Below, piece by piece: positions 34,346-44,779 of a DNA stretch of 64,000 nt. The stretch lies in NCBI GenBank assembly GCA_004194705.1, contig SADC01000880.1:60576-124575 (forward strand). Reading direction: 5' to 3'. The DNA comes from Ditylenchus dipsaci. Its lineage: Eukaryota > Nematoda > Chromadorea > Rhabditida > Anguinidae. How positions within the stretch are numbered: the first letter of the stretch is position 1; every line of letters begins with the position of its first letter. The translations under genes were made by a program, and so were the position numbers. The notes under the pieces are model-generated. The model saw only the letters and a program-made list of their open reading frames with translations. It did not search any database and had not been told where the DNA came from.

Positions 34346-35439
34346 ACGTTTATCAGTCCAACTTTTATCAGCCCTACAATCGAAGGTTAGGGTTAGACTT
34401 AGACAAAATGTAGGCCAGCGTATTTAAGGAAGGACTCCAAAATTAGTCTAAGATATTTTTGAGTTTGTCCTACCATACGCTGACCCACCCTTGCTTGAGC
34501 CTAAAGCTTAAAATATAACAAAAAAACAACAGGGGAACCAAGGCGAAATCCCCCGCCCCCTTTTTAATGGGTAGGTAGGTTTCTGAGTTCCATAGTTCAG
34601 CGGGCCATAACTCGAGCAAATTCATAGAAAATGTTATTGTTATGACTAAATTTTATTTCTGTGCACATCTCTTGCCATATTTTGTCACTGATTTTTCAAA
34701 TTTTTTTCATCACTTATGCTGTGAGGCAATACTGATGACAATTGCCGCCACTTTCTCGCATGCTATATCTCTAACTCTCTAGCTGTATCCAAGAAAGCAC
34801 AACTCTTTAAATCAAACTGGATATCTATGCTATTGACAAAGTGACTATTTAAAAGAGAGCATGCACCACTCTTTTACATTTTTCAAATTATCTTTCTGAA
34901 AATGCTAACTTCTATGACTAAACTTGCCTTAACTTTTTTGTTATGTACTGTTATTGTTAATGGCATGTATCAGCACCTCGAGCGTCTACAACTAATTCAG
35001 ATAGCCCAAAAATTTGAAAAAATTATGAAACTGAAGGCATAGACAAAGCAAGTTTATCTAAAGGTAATAACAGCTTATTTGTAGCTGTGACCTCGGGTTT
35101 TTTCGATAAATTTTTTTATGCGTGTATTTTTCTAGAGCATGCTTAAATCCTATGTGAATTTGGCTCTCCACCTCTGGAAGCCTAAGCGCAACACCCTAAC
35201 TCATGCCTCTCGATTTTGATGCTCTTGGAAGGGGGTGCACTTGGTCATCAGCATATTCCCATCAGCGACGGCCATGCCCCTTTAAATCTGTATAAGAGTC
35301 GAATTCTAAGAGAATGAGCCCATGATGTGCGATGAAAATTGCTCAGCTAAAAAAATTTCCAGATTTAATTTAAATCAACATATTTAGTTAGTAAAGAAAT
35401 TTATAGCATAAATTTTCATTCAATGATTGCCCTGTGGAA
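34346..35439. other. Intergenic, nothing firmly recognised
   Basis: 34405-34520 contains GGCCAGCGTATTTAAG and CATACGCTGACCCA, an inverted pair related to fragments at 12.3, 22.3 and 50.95 kb. The rest is AT-rich without coding character. Confidence 0.35.
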
Positions 35440-35618
35440 AATTATCCAATTTCGACGGCAAACTTTTAAGACGGCCTTTGAGACGGCCCGATTTTGGACG
35501 GGGCGGAAGACGGCCGAAAAAAAAAATTCAGGACGCAGGCCGTGACGGCAAAAAGTTGGACGGGCGGAAGATGGTCAAAAAAAATAGTGAGACGGACGGG
35601 GACGGCCGTCCTATTTTT
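35440..35618. repeat. GACGGCC-rich tract
   Basis: Imperfect repeats of GACGGCC and GGACGG, with the motif reversed towards the right (GACGGCCGTC). Composition resembles the GC-rich insertion at 8821-9221, so it is probably a decayed relative. Confidence 0.45.
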
Positions 35619-35626
35619 CAGATTTG

Positions 35627-36538
35627 GGTAACACTATAGAATTCCCCCCCCCCCCCAGCTAGCGAAAAATTTACTTTTCCTGAAGGGGAAAGAACCCGTC
35701 CAATTTTGATTTTCATGCTCTAAATAGGCACGGAAACACTTCGGTTTTCAAAAAATCGAAAAAAAAAAATTTTCGATTTGCCTTGGTCCCTCAAAGTAAA
35801 AAATTTAGGAAAAAATTCAAAAAAATATTTTTTTGAATTCTCGCCAAAACTTTTTTAAGGGATTTAGGGCTGTATTGGGAGGGGAAGGGAATAAAAGGGG
35901 CAATTTTTATGGCAAAATTGTTAAAAAAGTGGATTCTGGACTATTTCGGATGTCCTACCATGTTTTTCAACTGGGCCGTGGCGAAAAAAGACTCTATATG
36001 GATTTTATGGTCAAGAGTACTTCTCAGAATCATGTCTAAGGTAAGTGAGAGCGCGCATCTCTAACTCTCAAGCCCCTTGCGCCCCTTCGGGGCGCAAGGG
36101 GATTGCGGGCTCGGCGTTTAGGTGCGCACACCCACATACCTTAGACACAAATCACTCGAAAGTGACTCTGGATGCATGAAAAAGCATGCATACCAGGGTT
36201 TATTTATGCGGTAGGTTCCAGTATTCAAAACTATGTTCAACATCTTCTTGTTTATGGGCTCTGTGTGATTAGTTGCCCTCTTTTGTTCCTTCCCCTCCCA
36301 ATACAGCCCTAAATCCATTAAAAAATGTTTTGGCGGGAATTCAAAAAATATTTTTTTTGAATTTTCCTAAATTTTTTACCTTAGTGGACCAAGGCCAATC
36401 GAAATTTTTTTTTCTCTATTTCAGGAGACCAAAGTGTTTCGGTGCCTATTCAGAGCACGAGAATCAAAATGGGACGGGTCCTTTCCCCTTCAGGAAAAGT
36501 AAATTTTTCGCTAGCTGGGGGGATTCTATAGTATAGCT
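35627..36538. mobile_element. CM foldback element, 912 bp, full length
   Basis: A perfect 8-bp duplication CAGATTTG (35619-35626 and 36539-36546) brackets it. Ends are GGTAACACTATAGAATT and, on the minus strand, AGCTATACTATAGAATC, then CAGCTAGCGAAAAATTTAC. The arms run about 280 bp. The core (36020-36260) has a 50-bp-class hairpin (TCTAAGGTAAGTGAG... GCGCCCC TTC GGGGCGC ...ACCTTAGAC) and a second hairpin CTCTGGATGCATG / GCATGCATACCAGAG. It is non-coding. The 8-bp duplication fits hAT, P or Merlin-like enzymes; the termini do not settle which. Confidence 0.85.
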
Positions 36539-36544
36539 CAGATT

Positions 36545-36730
36545 TGTCCCACTATGCTGAGTACCCCATAGAACGACTAAAAGTCGATTTTTGGTCAAAA
36601 ATTTTTTTTCGTGGAAAGCGCTTTTCCAATCGTTTTTTTAAATCGCTTAAAAACAAAGTTTAAATCAGTTTTCGGGCCAGGGGATTCTATACTCCGGCCA
36701 TTAATTTTTCGTTGCGAAAAATTTCTGTAA
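36545..36730. repeat. CM-related flank block
   Basis: AAAAGTCGATTTTTGGTCAA and GCGCTTTTCCAATCG match the block at 13670-13800. Confidence 0.4.
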
Positions 36731-36825
36731 TACAATAGATTTGAAAATGACGTCAAGCAGATTTTTGAAAATATTAAAAAATGGAGAAGTGATCGTATGA
36801 AAGTATTCAAAATCTAAAAATTGCA

Positions 36826-37280
36826 GGTCATGAATTAGTCAATGTAAGAATCGCGTTTATTAGAAAGAGTGATATGTTACCGAGAATTCCGTATTTTCCG
36901 GTTGCTATTCCTCATGAAAGCACGGGAAAAGAAATCAAACAATTGTTTGCCGAAACCTTTGATATTAGTCATTGCCAATTATTACTGAGAGAAAAATTCG
37001 ACAAGAAAAATTTTCGAAAAGAAGAAGAATATAATTTTAAAATTGAAATAGAAGACGATAAAAAAAGTAAATTTGAAAATAACGAATTGATTGGAGCTGT
37101 GTGTCGAGCTGTCCTCATAATAATGCTTTGGAAAAGCTGATTAAAGATGGAAAACGTCAACTGCCCACCGGCCATGCGTACAGTAAGCTAATTTATTATT
37201 TATATGAAAACTATTCGAGTCAAGGCGGAGTCGGCGGACCGAAAAAAAGTTTGAAAAAATTCACAGGACAAAAATCATAA
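36826..37280 (+). CDS. Candidate exon of unknown gene, one frame break
   Basis: After an acceptor-like TTGCAG the frame reads HELVNVRIAFIRKSDMLPRI, PYFPVAIPHESTGKEIKQLF, AETFDISHCQLLLREKF and an acidic/basic tail to about 37120. A one-base shift continues it as HNNALEKLIKDGKRQLPTGH, AYSKLIYYLYENYSSQGG and a TAA at 37278. The order strand, turn, strand, helix, strand in the first part resembles a ubiquitin-like beta-grasp fold; that is inference only. This is the most gene-like open region outside the transposase. It could be a host gene exon, or cargo of an element; the CAG3 MITE starts about 15 bp after the stop. Confidence 0.35.
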
Positions 37281-37292
37281 ATTTCTTTACAC

Positions 37293-37655
37293 TCTGCTCA
37301 CGATATAGTTTAGATGCCGAAAGTTCGTTCTCGCCTAGGGTCCCACACTTTTTTCACCTCGATTCTTGAAAAGTTCTGACAATCATCTTCGGCTAGTCTA
37401 TTTTGAAATATCGTAAAAATTCTAATTTTGAATGGCAACGGTTTTGGGGAAAAGACCCGATATAGTGTAACTTTATTTTCAAACTACACTGTATCGAGAA
37501 GCGCGGGTTTTCTGGCGAAACTGTTGCCATTTACAAAATAACCGGCAAAATCAGATTTCTTGCGATGTTTTTGATTAGACTTGACGAATCAGATTTCATA
37601 AAAGTTTTCAAAAATAAACGTAAAAAAAGTGTTGGACACCAGGTGGGTTTCGCTA
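37293..37655. mobile_element. CAG3-type MITE, diverged
   Basis: AAAGTTCGTTCTCGCCTAGG at 37320 and AGTGTTGGACACCAGGTGGG near 37627 form the subterminal inverted repeat. The interior is a second palindrome (GATATAGTGTAAC / CACTGTATCGAG). End boundaries are approximate. Confidence 0.5.
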
Positions 37656-38034
37656 TTTGTGATTTTGGTTTAAATATGCTAAAAGCCCAAAATATTCGCA
37701 AGAATCTGGTGATTTTTCACAGACATCCTGTAGTGCTGCTCAAGCCGAGTAGAATGAGCCTAAACACGCATATGAGCATATACAAAAGACCACTCCTATC
37801 CATTTCAAAAAGACGTCATTTTCAATGGTTGAAAAATATAACAAGCCATAACAAGCTATAACAAGCCATAACCAAAAATTTTCAGGGTAAATTGGTGTCG
37901 ACATCTAAGAACATATTGCGCGACAACAGATTTAGAATCGAATGGTATATAAGATGTACGGTAGAAAAAAAACTTAAAAAAATTACGGTGCCAAATTTCA
38001 TATAAAAAACCTCCAAAATTACAGATAATATCTA
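37656..38034. other. Intergenic with a short tandem repeat
   Basis: ATAACAAGCCATA-like units repeat three times at 37838-37872. The open frame upstream (37565-37861) has no recognisable motif. Confidence 0.4.
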
Positions 38035-39115
38035 TTGAGGGTGTCTCAAAATTATTGGGTATTTTTTGAAAATTTTGTGTACGTGGACTCTTGCCCGGTC
38101 GATTCCCGATTTTTTTCGGGAATCTCCACGAAATGTGATTTTGAGAAGACAGCAAGTTTATTCCTCACTTATTTCTATTCAAAAAAAATAATTAATGGGG
38201 CAGAACAAGAAAAAATTTCAAAAAATTAGAGGTTCAGACAAGTAGTACACAGTAGTGCTTTTTGGGCTGGGGTTTGAAAAATGTCGACCTACGGGCTGAC
38301 TTTTTAGTGAAAAACTTGGTTTGTTGATAGAGCTTATAAAAAAATGATTTTAACCAGAAAGGTGAAAAGAATCTGAATTTGTGAGTATTTGACACGATAT
38401 TCACGTGGTCAAACAGACATCTGAATAAAAAATGACAAAAACCCGAGTTTTTGATTTTGTTACGATATGTTCTCTTCTCCAAAAGCTATATCTCAACACT
38501 TAGATTTTTAAAAATCATATTATACCGTGAGTTTAATGGCATCTAAACTACGCTTCAACATAGTGCTGACACGCTGTAGATTTTTTTGAATTCTGTTGAA
38601 TATTGTCACTGAGTCAAAGTTACCAGTTTTGTATAGCCTAACAAGGGAACCACCAGTGATGGGTCCGCCCGCCCAGGACATGGGGCGCTGCCGCGGCATG
38701 ATAAGCAGTCCGTGGCGTGGGCGGGCGAAAGCAAAATTCGGTGCTTGGGCGGGGTATCAGACGCTTGGATTGTCTTATTAATTTGAGATAAATTTTGAAA
38801 ACTTGCTAAGAAAAATAGTGAAAACAGATCGGAACATTTTCCCCGACAACGATATTTTACATACGATTTTTTCTTTGAACCCAATAGGTATTAAAGATGG
38901 AAAACTTGATACTACTGCTAGATTCTCGAAAATGAATCATGATCCAGCAAGTTATAACAGATACAGCAGACAGCAAGCAATGAGAAGACAGAAATTTATT
39001 CCTCACTGATTTCTATTCAAAAGAAGGGCAGAACAAGAAAAATTTCAAAAAATTAGAGGTTCAGACAAGTTTTGCGTGAATTTTCAAAAATACCCAATAC
39101 TTTTGTGACACCTTG
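38035..39115. mobile_element. Tc1/mariner-type non-autonomous element, about 1.08 kb
   Basis: Termini GAGGGTGTCTCAAAATTATT and, on the minus strand, CAAGGTGTCACAAAAGTATT share GGGTATTTTTTGAAAATT-like subterminal sequence (about 45 bp). TA flanks both sides (38033-38034, 39116-39117). Inside are two direct copies of an about 100-bp block ending AGGTTCAGACAAG (38138-38241, 38975-39069) and the block 38246-38790. A short open frame near 38890-39010 reads IKDGKLDTTARFSKMNHDPA and ends QKFIPH, unrecognised. Confidence 0.55.
38246..38790. repeat. Interspersed repeat, copy 1
   Basis: Matches 41637-42142 at roughly 95 percent by eye, same orientation. Ends in a GC-rich part starting CAGTGATGGGTCCGCCC. 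The end-proximal CAGTGATGGG also appears, inverted, near 43465. Confidence 0.7.
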
Positions 39116-39117
39116 TA

Positions 39118-39275
39118 CATCAATATGCGAATATTTTAAACTCTCAAGTTCGATTCCCAGTGGTGTACACTCTTTTTTCTTTAATTTACAAGTTTGTTGT
39201 CAAAATGATCTTCACACTCTTGGCTATCCAATAAAACTGTCAGAGCGTGATTTCACAACACCTGAAGCTTATTTG
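39118..39275 (+). repeat. tRNA-derived SINE, S2 (5' truncated)
   Basis: B box GTTCGATTCCC at 39148, then a body (TTTGTTGTCAAAATGATCTTC, CTATCCAATAAAACTG) that matches the S2 copy at 58870-59045. It begins at the TA flanking the mariner-type element. Confidence 0.55.
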
Positions 39276-39688
39276 TGGGCTTAGACCTTCTGAATTTCCG
39301 AAATCCATCGTTTTGGTAGTTTTTTTGACTGATCTCATCGATATTTTCTGACTTTTTCTATGAGTTGAACATTTCACATACCAAAGTAGCTGAGATTCTG
39401 GGCTTACATTTGAGCTTTCATTCAGAGAATAACAAACTCAAGTCATGATTGAAATTCGAAAAAATTTCAACAATACTCACTTTTTCGCCCATACTCACGG
39501 CTGCCTCAGAACTACTTAGTATTCTTTTTGGATCTGAAGTTTTTTCACAATTTTAATCTACATGATCATTTACAACCTTTTACTGAGAATGTTGCTCTGC
39601 TTCTTGACGTTATTTTCAGTACTTGAATGTACACAATCATCGGAATTAAATTTGCAAAAAACGTCAGTTCCAAAATGATACCGAAATC
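39276..39688. other. Intergenic, nothing recognised
   Basis: AT-rich and without repeat symmetry that I could detect. Confidence 0.3.
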
Positions 39689-40342
39689 AGTACTTCTTTA
39701 GTTCCACCCCCCCCCCCATATTCGGATTTTCGAAAAGTAACCTAAAATCAAGTTAACCCCTCCACCCCCTCGAATTTATTTTTTCTGCACATAACATACT
39801 AGAGGCATTTCTGAACACTTTCTGAAAAAGAAAAATGAAATTTTCCGAAAATTTGCCACTCACCCCGTGGGGGTAGATGTACTTTTACGTGTATTTTAGG
39901 GTCATTTTCAGGTGATTTATCACATTTTTCTTGCTGGAGCTGGACAAAAAGAATCTCTTAATGCATTTTTGATCAAGTGTACTTCTCGGAATCATGTCTA
40001 AGGTAAGTGAGTGCGCGCATCTCTAACTCTCAAGCTTCCTTTGCCCCTTCGGGGGCAAAGGGGGTTTGGTTGCTTAGAGTTGAGATGCGCACACCCACAT
40101 ACCTGAGACACAAATCACTCGAAAATGACTCTGGATGCAAAAAACATACGCATACTAAAGTTTATTTATGCGGTAGGCCCGAGAAAGTAAACACTTGTTC
40201 GAAATTCAGTACTTTTACATAGAATTTGCTCGAAAAGGGTTGAAATTTGGTCAAAATTACCATAAAAAGACCATACACCTTCAAGGGGTGAAAAATCCCA
40301 GTATGGGGGGGGGGGGGGCAGGCGTAGAACTAAAGAAGTGTC
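39689..40342. mobile_element. CM foldback element, 654 bp, different outer arms
   Basis: Near-duplicate flanks CCGAAATC (39681-39688) and CCGAAATA (40343-40350) suggest an 8-bp duplication. Termini share CTTCTTTAGTTC followed by poly-C or, inverted, poly-G. The core at 39970-40190 is the CM module: GGAATCATGTCTAAGGTAAG, a hairpin closed by CCCCTTCGGGGG, and ACCTGAGACACAAATCACTC. The outer arms differ from those of 35627-36538. Confidence 0.7.
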
Positions 40343-40365
40343 CCGAAATACTACCCTCAATAGTA

Positions 40366-41143
40366 CAGAGCGTTTCAAAAAAAACCCCAAACTTCAAGGG
40401 CACCGTACGACCATTTTTTATTTCACTTTGTCTTAACGATATGTCATTTTGTAGCCCTGGAAAAGCTCTATCGAATGGTCTATGAACATTTCATTTCTGA
40501 AAAAATATATGGATAAATTGACAACACAAAATTAAAAACCTCGATTTTAAATCCGCGAATTTTCAGTTTTTGTTAAGGTATTTAATGGTCACGAAAATAA
40601 ATATATTTTTAAAAGCTGTAAAGACCATCGTGTAGCGCATTTCAAGAGCTGCAAAACCCACTTTACAGAAGAAAAAAACAATTTGAATCTGAGTGTTGAT
40701 ATATGGTCTTTTCAAAAAAACTCAGAATGAAAAACCCAAGTTTTCAAAATGACTGTCAACTTCTGATATGACCCAAAATGTGTTAGGAGCCAAATGGTCA
40801 CTTTTCGAATGAAATTCGAAAAAGTATTATGTACTGATCGAAAGAAGAAAGAGAGAGCTACAAATTATGTGTTCAAAGCATTTCTGCGAGAAAAATATTG
40901 ATATTAACAACCAGCTTCTAATAAGTCATGAATTCTTTTTTTTTAACAAAAACTGGAAATTCACCGATTTGAAATATAGATTTTAATTTTGTTCTCTTAA
41001 TTTATCCAATTTTTTTTTCAATAATAGAAATTTTTTCATACCATTTGATAGGAAATTTCCAGGGCTACAGAATGACATATCGTTCAAGAAAAAGTGAAAA
41101 AAGGTGCCCTTGAAGTGTAGGGATTTTTTTGTGGGACACCCTG
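40366..41143. mobile_element. Tc1/mariner-type MITE, 778 bp, arms of about 210 bp
   Basis: Right end (minus strand) CAGGGTGTCCCACAAAAAAA; left end CAGAGCGTTTCAAAAAAAAC; TA at 40364-40365 and 41144-41145. The arms share CACTTCAAGGGCACC or its variant, ACGATATGTCATTTTGTAGC and CAGTTTTTGTTAA. The centre resembles part of the 991-1666 MITE (GGAGCCAAATGGTCACTTTTC). It is non-coding. Confidence 0.75.
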
Positions 41144-41149
41144 TACTCT

Positions 41150-41610
41150 TTTCTTCCTTAGTCAAACCGTCGCAAGATACTTATTTTCCTGAAGTAGTTT
41201 TGGTGTGGAAATTTTTCAATCTTATTCCATACGGAATTCTGACTCTCGTTGACAAACAACAAAATTGGCATAGGTTGAGGCGATATAACATTTTGGCTGG
41301 TTTCCTTTCATTTTGGTGATCATTCGCATGAAATCGCTCACCGAAAAAGCTGGCCTAATAAAAGTAATAAAACATTTTTTAGACTTACTCGGTGGATCTA
41401 TATCTTTTGGAATGATGGAGATGGAGATCAAGATGACCAACGTAAGCTTTGTGATTTCAAAATGAAATTTAAAGAAAACGTTTTATTATAAAAAATTTCT
41501 ATTCTTTCTTTTAGCGGAAAATTTTATTTGTAAGTTTTCTGAGCGGTAGCGTCACAATTCATTTCTCGACATTTCGTATCACGATATTTTGTTGATTTTC
41601 TCTGACTTTT
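41150..41610 (+). CDS. Weak candidate exons, unknown membrane-like product
   Basis: The frame at about 41158-41290 reads DTYFPEVVLVWKFFNLIPYG, ILTLVDKQQNWHRLRRYNIL. Splice-like signals follow: CATTTTTTAG at about 41390, CCAACGTAAGC at about 41438 and TTCTTTTAG at about 41512, allowing a second piece GGSISFGMMEMEIKMTN. The exon chain is my guess and no family is recognised. It abuts the mariner-type MITE. Confidence 0.2.
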
Positions 41611-41636
41611 TAGGCCTTTTGAAAAACGGGTTAGGG

Positions 41637-42142
41637 TTTGAAAAAATGTAAGCCTACGGGTTGACTTTTTGGTGAAAAGCTTGGTTTGTTGATAGAGTTT
41701 ATGAGAAAAAATTTTTTTAACCAGAAATCTAAAAACATCTGAATTTGTGGGTATTTGACATGATATTCACGTGGTCAAACAGACATCTGAATAAAAAATG
41801 ACAAAAACCGAGTTTTTGATTTTGTTACGATATGTTCTCTTCTCCAAAAGCTATATCTCAACACTTAGATTTTTAAAAATCATATTATACCGTGAGTTTA
41901 ATGGCATCTAAACTACGCTTTAACATAGTGCTGACACGCTGTAGATTTTTTTTTCGAATTCTGTTGAATATTGTCACTGAGTCAAAGTTACCCAGTTTTG
42001 TATAGCCTAACAAGGGAACCACCAGTGATGGGTCCGCCCCGCCCGGGGCATAATAAACAGTCCGTGGCGTGGGGCGGGCGAAGGTAGAATTCGGTGCTTG
42101 GGCGGGGTATTAGACGCTTGGATTGTCTTAATTTCTCTTGAA
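41637..42142. repeat. Interspersed repeat, copy 2 of 38246-38790
   Basis: Direct repeat sharing GATATTCACGTGGTCAAACA and TGGCATCTAAACTACGCTT. It lacks the mariner-type ends that enclose copy 1, so the repeat is an independent unit. Confidence 0.7.
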
Positions 42143-42218
42143 ACTTTGTGAGATTGCTTCGATTTTTCAATTAATTTCAATCAAATTGGTCTTCAAAATC
42201 GCGTACAAGCATAATGAC

Positions 42219-43328
42219 CAGTGTTGTTCCTGCGCCGGGAAAAAACAGCGCCGGGTCGGCGCTCGGCGCCGGCGCTGGGGCCAATGAAAAATTTTGGTCG
42301 ACGCCGGCGCTGGCGCCGGCGCTAAAATTTTTCGTCTCGGCGCTGGCCCCGGCGCCGTTTTTTAAACGGCTATGGCGCCGACGCTGTTTTCAAAATTTAA
42401 CAGCCTAATATTGAAAAAGACGACTACTCTTAATTTTAAACTAAATTATCTGAATTTTTGTGCTGCAATTTCTTTCATTTCTTCAAATCTTTTTTCTTTG
42501 ATTTTTTAGTTTATTGATTTTTTAGACATATCCAGGGTGTCATATGCTATCGTTTAAAAAGTAATTTACAGAACTTTTTTCACAAAATTAATATGAATTA
42601 TCTCATTCTTTTCATGAACTCCCACTCTTTAACAACTCCACCTCATATGGACTCATATCTTAGCATAGGGAAAATACAAAGTGTTTCAAAAAATCCGAAG
42701 GATTTAAAATGGCTATAACTTGTTTTCTAGACCGAATGTCTAATTTCTGTTTTTGACAATCGTTTACTCTTGACGGGCAATTCATTTAGTGTATGATGTC
42801 AAAAATAGGATTTTCGCTTGCTCCCTCTGTGGTTCTGGTCCTGTTATCTGGGTGGCCCCTAGATGGCTATAACTCAAACACCAGGGCGTACCAAGCAAAA
42901 CTCATATTTTTGACATTATACACTTAACGAAACTGCGCGTCAAGAGAAAACGATTAGCGAAAACAGAAATTTGTACCAGAAAAAGTTTTAGCCATCTCAA
43001 CTTCTGCAGATTTAATAAAACACCCTTTATTTCAATATTGACTCACTCTGAGGAATTAATAGAGGAAAAATAAACGGTATGCTGCTATTCGATAAAGCTA
43101 ACAAATATTTATTGTATAGCTAAAAAATTATCAAGCCGGCGCCGGCGTCGGCGCTGCCATGAGCGCCGGCGCTGGGGCGTTTTTTCAAAAGAGATCGGCG
43201 CCGGCGCTGGCGCCGGAGCCAAAAATTTTTAAGGGAGGTGCTCCTCGCTGTCGCTGGGGCCTTTTTCAGAAAGAAAGCCGGAAAGCCGGAGCAGTTGCCG
43301 GCGCCGATCCCGCGTTGGAACAACACTG
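42219..43328. mobile_element. hAT-type non-autonomous element, 1110 bp (copy 1)
   Basis: Ends CAGTGTTGTTCC and GGAACAACACTG. Flanks ATAATGAC (42211-42218) and ATAATAAC (43329-43336) agree at 7 of 8, an 8-bp duplication as made by hAT transposases. About 180 bp inside each end is very GC- and CpG-rich (repeats of GGCGCCGGCGCTGG), while the middle is AT-rich with its own inverted repeat (about 42685-43030, TTGACGGGCAATTC / GCGCGTCAAGAGAA), probably an older MITE carried along. A second copy is at 56872-57977. No transposase. Confidence 0.85.
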
Positions 43329-43336
43329 ATAATAAC

Positions 43337-43515
43337 TGCTTGAAAAAATCTTCGTAACTGATATATGACTCGGTGCGCACCGCCCCGGGGCATGGGGCGG
43401 TGCTGGGCGATAATCTGGATGAACCTGGGGCGTGGATCGGTGCTGGGGCGAAAATTGCATGCTTACCCATCACTGGGAATCACCCAAGCTGTTTTTTCGA
43501 TGTGATTTTGAGACC
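43337..43515. repeat. GC-rich GGGGCGGTGC segment
   Basis: 43372-43450 repeats GGGGCGGTGCTGGG-like strings and ends CCCATCACTGGG, the inverse of the CAGTGATGGG edge at about 38652 and 42020. Likely a short hAT-like MITE fragment. Confidence 0.4.
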
Positions 43516-43935
43516 TATATAAAAATGTTCACCATGGTCTGTTTAGTGTGTAAAAAATAATATTATCGGCTGACAGCGAGAAAAATGTTGAAGAAAGACC
43601 GCTAGAAAGTGCGAAAAAGTGCTTACTCCCCCCTATGGTTTTTTGAAAGTTTTTAAGCAAATTATTCAGCAAATTTTAAGTCTCATTGCGCAATTATTTT
43701 TGTTCATTGCGCATATTGCGCATATTTATATTGCAAAAAAATGGTATAATTAGTTCATAAGTGTTTGTCAGAAATTGCGGAAGTTTGAGTTTGAATTTAT
43801 TTATACTGAAAAAATTGCGAAAATCAAAAGGGGAATACTATCTAGCTGCCTGTACTCATCATTTTTCTAGCTGTCCGCCGGCAATATTAAAATTTCACAC
43901 ACTAAACCGACCATGGCGAGCATTTTTTATAACAA
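43516..43935. repeat. Foldback MITE, about 420 bp
   Basis: CACCATGGTCTGTTTAGTGT near 43530 is mirrored by ACACTAAACCGACCATGG near 43897. The arms extend about 80-100 bp (ATATTATCGGCTGACA / GTCCGCCGGCAATATT). It is non-coding. Confidence 0.6.
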
Positions 43936-44091
43936 TCTTGAAAATGAGCCGGAAAGACAGCTTGGGTTGTTGTTTTGTAAGCAAAAGATAGTATGTGTGG
44001 TTATCGTAAAAAAGCGCTTTTTATTTTTGTGATAACTTCAGTATTTTGGCCAAAATTTTCGCTTTTCTGTAAACAACATGCAAATTGGTCT

Positions 44092-44779
44092 AGTGGAAAT
44101 TCAGTTCAAAGGAAAAATAGCATCTTTCAACTTATTTTGAATATGAGACAATGCGCACTAAAGGTTAAATACAGTCAAACCTCTTAATAATAAACTCCCA
44201 AAAGTTCGTTCCCGCCTAGGGTTCGACACCTTTTTACCTCGATTTTTTTAAATTTTTTCTATTTTGTTTTTACAGTCTGGCTTCAAATATCGTCAGGATT
44301 ACGATTTTGTCAATCGTTTTGGCAAAAGAAAAAACTTTTGACCTTAAAAAAACAAAACCTCCCATTAACGTAACCGTGTTTTCAAAAAACCTTACGTTTA
44401 TCGGAGGTTTTGCTTTTTTAAGTTCAAAAGTTTTTCTTTCGCTAAGTCGTGATCCTGACGATATTTGCAGCCAGACTGTCAAAACAGAAATAAAAATTTT
44501 GTTAGAAAATCGAGGTACAAAAAGTGTTGGACCCTAGACGGGAACGAACTTTTCGGGTTCGTTATTATGAAGTTTAACTGAAGTTTGATTGACAGAAAAT
44601 TCTCGTTTTTAAATCTTCATATGTTATTCTATTTAGAAATGGCTCCCATTTCTTACAACGAAGATCATTACCAGAATTTGAACCACGCTAATTTTTTTTA
44701 TTGACACGGTGATTTCTGACTGAATCAGGCCCTTAACTATAGTGCAATAACTCTAAAAAGCACAATTTTTTAGTTTAAT
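44092..44779. repeat. Tandem segmental duplication, unit 1
   Basis: Direct copy of 44780-45516. Unit 1 lacks about 55 bp present in unit 2 after TTTCTGACTG. Each unit carries a CAG3 MITE at the same place, so the MITE predates the duplication. Traces of a third copy (CTTACAACGGAGATCATTAC) appear at about 46722. Confidence 0.8.
44172..44580. mobile_element. CAG3 MITE, 409 bp
   Basis: Begins CAGTCAAACCTCTTAATAAT after TA and ends with the inverse (...GTTATTATGAAGTTTAACTG). Subterminal AAAGTTCGTTCCCGCCTAGG is mirrored. The interior arms encode matching peptides on both strands, a palindrome effect. Confidence 0.75.

Noticed and set aside
34382..34396. GGTTAGGGTTAG resembling a telomeric repeat
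   Set aside because: Barely two units and isolated, so chance is sufficient. Scattered TTAGGC strings near 51-53 kb are not tandem either.
42214..43473. Ala/Gly/Pro-rich frames in GC-rich DNA
   Set aside because: They translate the GGCGCC repeats at the ends of the hAT-type element.
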